NCBI GenBank assembly: GCA_032629725.1
Contig: JAFEVB010000034.1
Coordinates: 1 to 36,788, forward strand
DNA length: 36,788 nt
Source: Gremmenia infestans
Lineage: Eukaryota; Ascomycota; Leotiomycetes; Helotiales; Hamatocanthoscyphaceae
Reading direction: 5' to 3'
The notes under the pieces were generated by a model. It made no database searches and was not told the origin of the DNA. It saw only the letters and a list, made by a program, of their open reading frames with translations. Both the position numbers and the translations under genes were made by a program. The number at the start of each line of letters is the position of its first letter. Within the stretch, counting starts at the first letter, position 1. Shown here one piece after another: positions 8,510-17,555 of the stretch.

Positions 8510-9592
8510 TTAATCGTTATCGAAATAATCATCTATATTTTCATTTAATTCAGCTTCTTTAGCCTCGAGTTCTGCATGTTTTGGCTCTAATTTTGCAAGA
8601 ATTTGAGCCTCCTCTTCCGAATCTGAGTTATCTTGCGCAGTTGAATGTAAATCATTTAGACGATCATATTCCTTAGATGTTATTTTCAATTCTTTCCTAG
8701 CCCGTTGTATTTTTCGTACCATCTCCTCAGTATCAGAATGATCTTCTTCTGAAGAAGATTCTTTTTCTACAGAATCTTCTTTTGAACCACCTCCCTCAGA
8801 AGATACTTCTTTTGAACCACCTCCCTCAGATGTTTTGTCTTGAGTACTATCACTTGGGTTTTCATCATCGCCAGCTCCAGTGCCATCCATTTTCAGAACT
8901 AAGTCCTCCCGTTTAGGTAGTTTTCATATTTGTTCTAAAAATTCTAGTAACCCTTGTTCCATTAATTTATCAACTATACCTTTAATACCTAATTTTGAAA
9001 TCAAGGCAATAAAACCAGAAATAAATCAAACATTAGGTGTATTTACAAAATTTAAAGCATATATAATGAAAAACCGTATAGATACAGAAATTATTAAACA
9101 TATTAATCCTAATACTATATTTGACCAGGTTATATGTTTTTTTATGTTTTTTACAGTAAAGGCTTTTTTTAAATTTTTAAATATAAAACCTGATGTATAT
9201 GACACTGAAATAGCTTTGTTATTATTTAAAGTAAGCATTTGTCTACTATCAATTTTTAAGGCATTTTTACCTAACTCAAAAGCAAAACCCAATGTTAATG
9301 CTAAAAAAAAGATTAGCATTATTACTAAACCATATATACCATTTGTATGTGCGCTCACTACATAAGGATAAACTAGAAGTATTTCTAAATCAAATAATAA
9401 GAAAAGGAGTGCAAAAATAAAGAATGATATACTGAACTGTGTTCTATTTTGACCTAAAAAAGAATGGAAACCACATTCGAATACACTATCTTTTTCTTGG
9501 TAAGGATTATGTGGAGCAAATATTAAATTAACTGCTAATAATATAACAGCTAATATAGGTATAAAAACTAAAAAAAAAGTTGTACTTGTCAT
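8510..9592 (-). CDS. nad3: NADH dehydrogenase subunit 3 with a long C-terminal extension
   Basis: ND3 of complex I. Residues 1-119 are the normal protein: FECGFHSF with the switch-loop cysteine, LLFDLEILLVYP, and an end near ALKIDSRQ. Under code 4 the frame does not stop there. It continues through two TGA tryptophans to TAA at 8510, giving 360 aa, about three times the usual length. The extension (about 241 aa) holds another membrane segment near 167-185 (IVLGLICLIISVSIRFFIIY), a basic stretch, an acidic Ser/Gly/Glu-rich linker with two SEGGGSKE repeats, and a Glu/Lys/Ala-rich C terminus likely to form a coiled coil (LEPKHAELEAKEAELNE). The ATG abuts the nad2 stop with no spacer. It is unclear whether the tail is kept, cleaved, or not translated. 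Confidence 0.85.
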
Positions 9593-11289
9593 TTAAGGAT
9601 TAAATAATAATAATGCTAATATATTAGCCATACTTAATCACTCTTGGGGTATAAACATAAATAATAGTATCGTAAGAGATAATATTGATATAGTATTAGT
9701 TAAAGGACTTGATAATCTAATACTATCTACTTTAAATGTTATTTTTTTTATTAGAACATTATTTTGAATAATATTAGCCTCAAGATTAATATCTTTCGTT
9801 TCGTCCTTAATTTTATACTCTGGTTTATCGAAAAAAACTTGTTTTATTATATTTAAATAATAAACTGCACTAATAACACTAGTTAGTATTGCTACTAAAG
9901 CTAAAAAGACATAACCACTATCTAAAGCAGCACTTAATACCATCTGCTTAGCAAAAAATCCTATAAGAGGTGGTATACCTACAAAAGAAAAAATGGTTAT
10001 AGTTAAACTTAAAGCCAATACAGGATTTATATAAAAATATCCTTTCAATTGACTTATCAATTGTATCGGAGAATTTTCTTTTTCAGCTAATTGTTTATAT
10101 TCTTTAGTATTATTAACATAATAGAAAAGAGAAAATCCAATGCTAACAAGTATAATAAATGCATTTAAATTAGTAATAGAATATTGCATTAAGTAAAAGA
10201 TAAAAGCTTGGATTGATTCTATACTATTAATACTTAAAGCTAATAATATAAATCCTACGTGCGATATAGTACTATAAGCAAACAATCTTTTAATTCTAAT
10301 TTGAGTTAAACCTAATACTGCACCTACAATTAATGAAAGTAAAGAACTAACCAATAAACTGGACGTTCAACTGAATTCATAATTAAATAATGAATTACTT
10401 GTATAATGTACTAATTCTAATAAAAATATAAATATAGATATTTTAGCTATTATTGCTACAAATGTTGTAACTATTGTAGGTATAGCATCATAAACATCAG
10501 GAGATCAGAAATGAAAAGGTGCAGCACTTACTTTAAATAAGAAACCTACACTTAAAATTAATAAAGAAATATTAATATAATCAGATTTATATCAATCTAA
10601 AATATAATTATTTATTTCTTTATAATTACCTAGATCACTTATACTTGTTACCACATATATTCCATCTAAATTAGTTGTACCTGAGTTTGCATATAATAAA
10701 CTTATACCTAATAAAATGAAACATGAACTTAAACCCCCTAATAAAAATATGTAAGACCACCAGAAGTAGCTAATTCTGAATTTCTATATAAAGTACTAAG
10801 TAAATATAAACCATAACTTTGTAATTCTATAGAAAGGAATATAGATACTAAATCGCTAGTGGAAATTAAAAATACGGCCCCAGTTATAATAAATAATAAA
10901 ATTAAAGGATATTCTATTATTTTAAATTGTTCTCCCATTTTATCCATTATTTTAGTTCTATAATACAATAAATTATACATGAATAACTGGCTTATTGAAG
11001 AATAAGCTGCTATTCAAACTTTTCGGGGATAAAACGCAGTTAACTGTAATATAACCGCACTTATTATAAATATAAATAAGTGAAATATTTGTGTAGTACT
11101 AGTTACATGGAATAAACCACCAAATAAACCTACACCACTATTCAAAAAAGTCAGAAATAAAGAAAAAAAGGCAAGTAATGAAGAATAGAGTACAGCTAAA
11201 ATAGCTACTCTACTAAATAGTATAGATTTATCTCGTCTTAAAGTGACGGCATTAGATAATAATAAAAAAGAAATTGAATTTACTAACAC
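9593..11289 (-). CDS. nad2: NADH dehydrogenase subunit 2, one apparent frameshift
   Basis: ND2, a proton-pumping subunit of complex I, about 565 aa once corrected. The start is GTG 11289, one base after the tRNA-like gene that ends at 11291; no ATG fits, and the sequence continues as ND2 (LLLSNAVTLRRDKSILFSR). Conserved parts include SIELQSYGLYLLST, SAAPFHFWSPDVYDAIPT, RLFAYSTISHVGF and GIPPLIGFFAKQMV. After GGLTYF the frame meets TAG at 10738-10740, while the expected LLGGLSSCFILLG follows one base out of phase. One extra T in the T5 run at 10743-10747 restores the whole gene. The TAA (9593-9595) abuts the nad3 ATG, the usual nad2-nad3 arrangement, so co-transcription is likely. Confidence 0.9.
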
Positions 11290-11290
11290 A

Positions 11291-11358
11291 AAAGAATAAA
11301 AGATTCGAACTTCTATATTACTTTAAAAAAGTTGCTTTACCAATTAAACTAATTCTTT
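11291..11358 (-). tRNA. tRNA-like gene with a shrunken anticodon arm
   Basis: The acceptor AAAGAAT/ATTCTTT, the D-arm and the T-arm (AGAAG-TTCGAAT-CTTTT) are sound. The anticodon arm is about four bases short: ACTTT and AAAGT face each other across only three T's. A full arm could have carried TTT (Lys) or TGT (Thr); the sequence cannot tell. A separate intact trnK(TTT) exists at 34526-34596. It lies between cox1-orf203 and nad2, one base before the nad2 GTG, and may serve as a processing signal even if uncharged. Confidence 0.5.
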
Positions 11359-11366
11359 AGATCCTT

Positions 11367-11412
11367 AAAGTATATTGCTTAACTTTATTCAGACTAAAAC
11401 GCAATATACTTT
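11367..11412. terminator. Hairpin between the tRNA-like gene and orf203
   Basis: A perfect 12-bp inverted repeat (AAAGTATATTGC at 11367-11378 and its complement at 11401-11412) with a 22-base loop. It lies upstream of the tRNA-like gene and downstream of cox1-orf203. A transcript-end or processing role is inferred only. Confidence 0.4.
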
Positions 11413-11509
11413 ACTCTATTCAAATTTAAAAGAAATAAAAACTATGAAAGACACTCGAAATATAGTGGGTTTAGATAAGAATTTAATAATTAAATCAGTC
11501 AATAATCTG

Positions 11510-12121
11510 TTAATGTAAATTTAACATATCAAACAATTGTTTTAACGCATTTCGTAGGTGATCAAACGAACCTGAATGATATCCATTCGTACCTGATTCT
11601 GTATTTCCATTCGTATCTGATTCATGGTTTCCATACCCATTTGTTTGAGGGTTTCCATTCGTATTTGATCCAGGGTTTTCACCCCCATTTGATCCAGAGT
11701 TTTCACCCCCATCTGACCCAGAGTTTTCACTACTCTCTTCATCATTTATATGCTCTTGTAATTCTCTTTCTTTCTCCTCCAACTCTGCGATCCTGCGATC
11801 GATCTCCTCTAACCGATCTGCAGATTCCTCGTCTGCACCATCAGGACCATAGTCACCTGCATCATTATTCTCTTGGTCCACTATTTTACGCTCCTCTGTA
11901 AGCTCTTCCAATTCTCTTCTAACTTCTTCTAACTCCCCTTTGTAATCACGTACTAAAACAAATGTAGGGAAAAAAGAGTTTAAAAGAGTATAAACCGAAA
12001 GGAAAAAAGAGTTTAAAAGTGTATCAAGCGAAAGGAAAAAAGAGTTTAAAAGTGTAAAAACTGAAAAAGAAATATATATAGGTGAAAAAAAAACTTTGTA
12101 AAGGAAGACTAACAAATGCAT
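11510..12121 (-). CDS. orf203, coiled-coil ORF overlapping the cox1 3' end
   Basis: Open frame of 203 codons from ATG 12121, which lies inside the final cox1 codons and in the +1 frame. The order is: a hydrophobic stretch of three 11-residue repeats (TLLNSFFLS type) encoded by a 33-bp tandem repeat; a strongly charged segment (about 65-125) rich in Glu, Arg and Leu with heptad spacing, a likely coiled coil; then 8-residue Asn/Gly/Ser-rich repeats; and a short helix-like end (LRNALKQLFDMLNL). If the T9 run at 12085-12093 had eight T's, cox1 would read straight into this frame, producing a C-terminal extension comparable to that on nad3. No known domain is recognised. Confidence 0.6.
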   Translation of the reverse strand: MHLLVFLYKVFFSPIYISFSVFTLLNSFFLSLDTLLNSFFLSVYTLLNSFFPTFVLVRDYKGELEEVRRELEELTEERKIVDQENNDAGDYGPDGADEESADRLEEIDRRIAELEEKERELQEHINDEESSENSGSDGGENSGSNGGENPGSNTNGNPQTNGYGNHESDTNGNTESGTNGYHSGSFDHLRNALKQLFDMLNLH

Positions 12122-14744
12122 GGGGTTTTGGTGGACTATTTAATGCTCATTCTAATGAATTAGAGTTTCTATTTAATAATGTTTGTAGAATATCGCCATA
12201 GAATTCTGCTGTTAGTCAAGGGTATCTACTAGCAGCTTTACCTTCAACTAACTGTACATAAACTATATATAAGAATAATCAAGTAGCTATCACACTAATG
12301 ATAGATCCATAACTACTTATTAAATTTCATCCTGCAAATGCATCGGGATAATCACTTATACGACGCGGCATTCCCTGTAGACCAAGGAAATGTTGAGGGA
12401 AAAATGTCACGTTAACTCCCACAAATAATATTCAGAAATGTACTTTACCTAACATTCTGTTATAATCTAATCCTAATATTTTAGGTATTCAGAAATATCA
12501 TGCACTAAATAGTGCAAATACTGCTCCCATACTTAATACGTAGTGGAAATGAGCAACTACGTAATATGTATCGTGGAATGCAATATCAAGTGATGCGTTA
12601 GCTATAACAACTCCACTTAACCCTCCAATGGTAAACATAAATATGAAACCTAAAGCAAATAACATAGCAGGTGTTAAATGTAAAGATCCTCCGTAACATG
12701 TTGCTAATCAAGAGAAAATTTTAATTCCTGTCGGAACAGCAATAATTAATGTAGCGGCTGTGAAATATGCTCTTGTATCCACATCTAATCCAACTGTATA
12801 CCGTCTACAAATTTGTCCCATTAATAAAAAAAACTATACCTTATTACTCTATCCTTTAGGCTAAGAATTGAGTTACCTTTTGTATAGCTATACAAAAAAG
12901 TATTCACCCTATATTGAGGGATACTTTTTAATTTATAAGGATTTTATTTTTTCATTATTGGTAATGAAAAATTTATTAATGTAAGGAACTGGCTAATGTA
13001 GTAACTTTAATTTAGGGTTACTTAAGTGAAATTTTTCTCCCCAAAGCCGGTTTCCCGGTGACTAGAGTACACCTAACAGTTAAATAATAGTATATTCATT
13101 ATAATTAGTTAAGGAAGTAAAGCCTATATGAGTTGTTTACCTGGTTTAAGAGACAAATCTAACAGTAATTTTGGGATTTTAACTCTTGTTCTGGCCGTTT
13201 CCCAGTAATTGGAATTTAACGCAGATATAAAGCGACCTTATGGTTACCCAGTAGCTGGAATTTAACGCAGATATAAAGCCGCATTATCGTTTCCTAGTAG
13301 CTGGAATTTAACGCAGATATAAAGCGGCCTTATCGTTTCCCTGTAGCTGAAATTTAACGCAGATATAGAGCCGCCTTATTGTTTCCCTGTAACTGAAATT
13401 TAACGCAGATATAGAGCCGCCTTATTGTTTCCCTGTAACTGAAATTTAACGCAGATATAGAGACGCCTTATTCTTTCCCTATAACACATATAGAATTCTC
13501 TTGTATAATTATACATGAATATTTAACTAAATAACTGGAGAACCATCTACTCGTTGCTCTTTTACAGACACAATATTTCACTTTAATGTCTGATTTAGAT
13601 CCGCGATCACCCATTTCATTTCTATCATCCCTAGTGATGTTACCTTACCCTGAGGCATTAATCAGGCCGGTCATATTATTTCCAATATAACTTTGGTTAC
13701 TAGGGCTTTAGGGCTTCCCCGGAGTTTGGCTCTGCTTACACGAATATGAGTAACCTACACTCATTTTATGTGATGACTTCAAACAACAAATCCTAATACA
13801 CCAATAGACATCATGGCATAAACCATACCTAAATATCCGAAAACACTCTTGTTAGAACTAGCTGATATTACAGTACTTATTATACCAAAACCTGGTATAA
13901 TTAATATATAAACTTCTGGATGACCGAAAAATCAGAAAAGATGTTGGTATAATATAGGATCACCACCTCCTGCAGCTTCAAAGAATGATGTATTAAAATT
14001 TCTATCCGTTAAAACCATTGTTATTGCACCGGCAAGCACAGGTAATGATAGTAATAATAATACAGCTGTAACAATTACAGCTCATCCAAATAAAGCCAAT
14101 TTGTGTAAATTTATACCTGGACTTCTCATATTAAGTATAGTAGATATAAAGTTTACTGCACCTAATAAACTACTTACACCTGATAAATGTAAAGCAAATA
14201 TAGCTAAATCCACACTTGGTCCACTGTGACTTTGTACTCCACTTAAAGGAGGATAAAGAGTTCAACCAGTACCTGCACCATTTTCTATACCACTTGCAAA
14301 TAAGAATAATAATAAACTTGGTGGCAATAATCAGAAACTTATATTATTTAGTCTAGGAAATGCCATATCTGGACCCCCTACTAATAATGGTAACAAGAAA
14401 TTACCAAATCCTCCGATTAAAGCTGGCATAACCATGAAGAATATCATTAATATTGCGTGAGCAGTAATAATAGCATTGTACAATTGGTTATCTGCAATAT
14501 ACTGAACACCAGGTCCGCTTAACTCTAATCTTATTAAAACGGAAAAAGCTGTACCCAATAATCCCGAAAATAATGCAAATATCAGATATAGTGTTCCTAT
14601 ATCTTTAGCATTTGATGACCAGAATCATCTTTCTGTTCATAAAGAAATACTACTTTCTTTATGTACATTTTTTGTAGGCTGATGAGGTTCAGTATTGTTA
14701 CCTGAATTTGTTTGTTCAAAGGTGTAGGTTAGGTAGGCAGGCAA
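11919..14744 (-). CDS. cox1: Cytochrome c oxidase subunit 1, one group I intron
   Basis: Catalytic subunit of complex IV carrying haem a, haem a3 and CuB. Exon 1 runs to 13768 and exon 2 begins at 12801, splitting the ATG of SHHM|YTVG. Joined, the frame is open for 620 codons including the stop. Seen in order: [37 protein letters not shown], the CuB/Tyr segment [31 protein letters not shown] with haem ligands, and [15 protein letters not shown], the normal end (about 12094). Beyond this the annotated frame adds about 58 residues of 33-bp-repeat translation before TAG 11919; one base less would lead into orf203. The N terminus is unusual. There is no in-frame ATG before the conserved WTERW; TTG 14744 or ATA 14756 are possible starts, giving a roughly 45-residue non-homologous leader. 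Confidence 0.93.
11976..12074. repeat. 33-bp tandem repeat, three copies
   Basis: Three imperfect units beginning GAGTTTAAAAG at 11976, 12009 and 12042, just after the conserved end of cox1. They encode 11-residue repeats in both the cox1 frame and the orf203 frame. Growth by replication slippage is likely. Confidence 0.85.
13161..13203. pseudogene. rnl-derived fragment inside the cox1 intron
   Basis: About 43 bases match the rnl gene at 32771-32814, in the same orientation, at nearly 90% by eye. The shared core is TTAACTCTTGTTCTGG followed by GTTTCCC. In rnl this is the conserved segment equivalent to bacterial 23S positions around 1010-1050. The match ends where the 46-bp repeats begin. 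Confidence 0.65.
13197..13472. repeat. 46-bp tandem repeat, six copies, in the cox1 intron
   Basis: Units start at 13197, 13243, 13289, 13335, 13381 and 13427 with GTTTCCC (or a near variant). Each contains TTTAACGCAGATATA and ends in CCTTAT or CATTAT. The last two units are almost identical, so expansion is recent at that end. It probably occupies a peripheral loop of the intron. There are no spacers, so it is not a CRISPR array. Confidence 0.9.
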
Positions 14745-15045
14745 AAAGTAAGTTATTTTATTTTTCCTAACTATGTAGTTAAGGGTCGAATTATTTAAAC
14801 ATAATATTATGTAAAAATAGTAATCATATGTGTTAATAATTTATGAAAAATAAGATTACTCTTAACAAGATTTGAACTTGAATCTAAATATAAATATTCG
14901 GCTCTACCATTGAGCTAATAAGAGTTAAACTATAATAAAACCCGTACGAAGTAGGGCTAAATTATAGGATTGCAATTCTAGAGAATCACCCCCAGTTTCC
15001 TGGTGTACTTTAACCGAGGTTAAAGGCGTGGTAGAACAATCATAA
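14745..15045 (-). promoter_or_regulatory. Upstream region of cox1 with repeats shared with the aminotransferase leader
   Basis: Homologous to 6243-6420 (see there). From cox1 outward it holds the TTTAAATAATTCGAC block, a trnR-like insertion (14859-14924), the CCCGTACGAAGTAGGG block (also near 22261), and a double hairpin at about 14991-15025 with stem CTTTAACC/GGTTAAAG. It presumably contains the cox1 5' leader, perhaps a promoter. Confidence 0.55.
14859..14924 (-). pseudogene. Degenerate trnR-like copy
   Basis: The acceptor 5' strand CTCTTAT and the D-arm match the trnR family. The anticodon arm is three bases short and does not fold into a 5-bp stem with a 7-base loop. One acceptor pair and one T-stem pair are also lost. 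Probably not a working tRNA. Confidence 0.6.
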
Positions 15046-15232
15046 ACATAGATAATACTTCCTAGAAAGTATAACTCTAAGAATATGATGTGCTTTTTCT
15101 TGGGATAAAGATTTTAATTATTTTCTCAACTCCAACCCTAATGTAGTTACACTCCTTGTTAATACTTTATGTTTTTCGACAAATATAGCATCACTAAGAG
15201 GTATCTCCAAACTACGTAGTAGTAAGTACCTA

Positions 15233-15319
15233 AAAAAAGTGTGCAAAGTATATTACAGTACTTATTTGACCAAATTCTATCTATGGTGATTCTACGTGTT
15301 TAGCACCTAAAACCATTAA
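15233..15319 (-). pseudogene. Partial copy of the cob 3' region
   Basis: About 87 bases nearly identical to cob 15669-15755, with only two differences seen inside the matched block. One of them turns the TAC of HVESPY into TAG. The copy lies downstream of cob and its zinc-ribbon frame, in the same orientation, so it is a recent, non-functional duplication. Confidence 0.8.
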
Positions 15320-15354
15320 ATTAAAAAATCAGTACATGAAATAATAAACTATTA

Positions 15355-15576
15355 TTAACATCCCGTACCACAATAACCACACGCTCTACCCGGTATTACT
15401 CAGCTCTCTTGCCCATTTGCTGCGCAAGTAGGACATCTAACACCTGTCATAGGACGCTCAATTATTTCCAATGTATCATTTAAATCTAAATCTATAAATA
15501 ACCCTAGTTTAAATAATAAAACAAACAGTATACATATAAATATAATAGAAGCAAACAGGTATATTAAACTACTATT
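15355..15576 (-). CDS. In-frame reading frame after the cob stop: membrane helix plus zinc ribbon
   Basis: Directly after the cob TAG (15577-15579), and in the same frame, 73 further codons stay open to TAA 15355. Residues 4-29 are hydrophobic (IYLFASIIFICILFVLLFKL). The C-terminal half has the pattern CPTC, 15 residues, then CGYCGTGC: two CxxC pairs typical of a small zinc ribbon. A TGA codes its Trp. No ATG precedes the helix; the only ATG is at residue 43. It may therefore be made by readthrough of the TAG as a cob extension, start at a non-ATG codon, or be translated as a short soluble ribbon from Met43. It is too short and unusual to assign a function. Confidence 0.6.
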
Positions 15577-16761
15577 CTAATGTTTAGTTACAAAATTTTT
15601 GCCTAAACCATATACAGACAATTCCATTAAACTATTTTCTATTAAACTTATTAAAGGTACTATGATTAAAAAGTGTGCAAAATATATTACAGTACTTATT
15701 TGACCAAATTCTATGTATGGTGATTCTACGTGTTTAGCACCTAAAACCATTAAGATGAAGAAATTTCCTAGAAATACATAGAAAGCTATTTTACTTAAAG
15801 GTCTGAATTGTATACCTCTACTTCGACTTAAATCTGTATATGGCATAACCAATAACATTAGAATAGCACTAAGCATAGCAATAACACCTAATAATTTATT
15901 AGGTATAGATCTTAATATAGCATAGAAAGGTAAAAGATATCACTCGGGAACAATAGAAGGAGGTGTTTGCATAGGATTAGCCATGACATAATTGTCACTA
16001 TCTCCTAATACGTTGGGCATGAAGAATACAAATATACTCAGTACTATAATAAAAATAAATATAGTTATTAAATCTTTAAATAAGAAATAAGGAGCGAAAG
16101 GTAATCTATCATAGTTAGCTGAAACACCTAAAGGATTACCAGACCCAGCACTATCATGTAATGCAATTAAATGCATTAATGCTAAGGCAGCTAATACAAA
16201 AGGTAATACAAAATGTAATGCAAAAAATCTATTTAATGTTGCATTATTAACGGAAAAACCTCCTCAAATAAACTCAACTATATCTTGTCCTATTCAAGGT
16301 ATAGCACTCATAAGGTTAGTAATAACTGTGGCACCTCATAAAGACATTTGCCCATATGGTAAAACATAACCCAAGAACGCTGTAACTATCATTAATATAA
16401 AAATAACTGTACCTAAAGTTCATACTAAAGTTCTAGGAGCTCTGTAAGACCCGTAATATAAACCTCTTCCAATATGTAAATATACTATAAAGAAGAAAGC
16501 TGAAGCTGTATTACTGTGTAAGTAACGTATTAATCAACCATTGTTAACATCACGCATAATATGCTCTACAGAATTAAAAGCTTCTAAAACACTAGGATTA
16601 TAATGCATAGCTAAAGTTACACCTGTAACTATTTGTATTATTAAACAAAAAGCTAATAAAGAACCGAAATTTCATAAATAACTTAAGTTAGATGGTTGTG
16701 GTGAATCGATTAAATATGAATTAACCAATTTTAATAAAGGATGACTTTTAAAAATTCTCAT
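15577..16761 (-). CDS. cob: Cytochrome b
   Basis: Cytochrome b, the haem-bearing quinone-oxidising core of complex III, 394 aa from ATG 16761 to TAG. Eight membrane helices are expected. Seen: the haem-ligand histidines in LAMHYNPS and in YLHIGRGLYYGSYR, the second pair in FFALHFVLPF and LIALHDSAGSGNP, the Qo-site PEW in SIVPEWYLLPFYA (Trp as TGA), and the C-terminal GAKHVESPYIEFGQ. The length is normal and no intron is present. The TAG is followed in the same frame by another 73 codons. An 87-bp piece of its 3' region is repeated downstream at 15233-15319. Confidence 0.97.
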
Positions 16762-17457
16762 TTTTTTTTATGTATATTTTTTTTTATTTTTTTTTCTAGA
16801 TGTTAATAGGATATGTGTAAGTTAAATTTTTATCTAGTAGTAATATTTTACTATATATTTATATTAAATATAATAAAGGAAATAACAAAAAATATTATAG
16901 TTATTCCTTTTTATACTTAGTAGTTGTTAATAGGGTATATGAAAAAGTTTTTACACTAGAAGCTAAGTTTAGCTATATATTTAAATGATGACATATAAAA
17001 AAATAATTTATATATCTTTTCTTATAGTGTAAAATCCAAATAAGGTATAGTTTTAATCTCAACTCTTACTAATAACCTTTTTTTAATATAATATATAAAT
17101 TTATATATTATATTAATTTGGATAATTTTAAGCCGGTTCCTGTAATAGTTATTAAACTGTATTAAAGCATGACATCGGGCTTGTAAGTTCATGAACATCT
17201 TTTACTGTATATAATAATATTTTTATTAATACATTTGACTTTAGAAAGATGTTAAATATTTTCTGTTAAATACCCTAATTTTAATTTAACACTCATATTA
17301 TATATGTATTTTTGCTTAATATGCGCCGGACTTTCCAATAATATACAAATGTATAGTATTTTTTCTATTAGTATCACAAAATAAAAAAGGAATTAATTAT
17401 ATTATATATGATTTACATTTTACAGATAAAATGTAAAAATAAAGTATAAATAATTTA
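16762..17457. other. Long AT-rich spacer upstream of cob with an imperfect tandem repeat
   Basis: About 700 nt with no gene that I can support. Two imperfect copies of a roughly 100-nt block can be aligned (about 16800-16885 and 16920-17000), sharing GTTAATAGG.TATATG and CTATATATTTA. It should carry the cob leader and the trnC-cob processing site. I checked for atp9 here and saw none. Confidence 0.5.
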
Positions 17458-17528
17458 GAGATATGGAGGAATCGAACCCCTTATTTAAGATCTGCAATCA
17501 AAACGTAGAACCGTCTACTACATATCCC
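17458..17528 (-). tRNA. trnC: tRNA-Cys (GCA)
   Basis: Acceptor GGGATAT/ATATCTC, T-loop TTCGATT. Anticodon loop TTGCAGA gives GCA. The anticodon stem is weak, with mismatches in the middle, but position and fold fit tRNA-Cys between atp6 and cob. Confidence 0.82.
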
Positions 17529-17555
17529 AAACTCATATACCCTGATTAGATTAGA

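Larger units (their letters stand above)
12802..13767 (-). other. Group I intron in cox1, without a homing endonuclease
   Basis: Borders follow the group I rule: the exon ends in T (13768) and the intron ends in G (12802), inside the codon for Met in SHHMYTVG. The 966-nt intron has no open frame of notable length on either strand, so it lacks the usual LAGLIDADG or GIY-YIG gene. Instead it carries a 46-bp tandem repeat and a fragment resembling rnl. The core helices were not folded in detail, so the subgroup is not assigned. Confidence 0.75.

Noticed and set aside
8880..9365. Plus-strand open frame of 161 codons
   Set aside because: Antisense to nad3, whose conserved protein and extension occupy the minus strand; a shadow of AT-rich coding sequence.
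11542..11745. Minus-strand 67-codon frame with Met/Gly/Gln repeats
   Set aside because: An alternative frame of the 24-bp repeats in the tail of orf203; no start context or conserved feature.
13197..13472. Possible CRISPR array
   Set aside because: The 46-bp units are directly adjacent with no unique spacers, and the locus is a mitochondrial intron.
12802..13767. A homing endonuclease gene in the cox1 intron
   Set aside because: I looked for LAGLIDADG and GIY-YIG type frames on both strands and found none of useful length.
16762..17457. atp9 hidden in the long spacer upstream of cob
   Set aside because: No glycine-rich two-helix frame is present; only AT-rich repeats and trnC.
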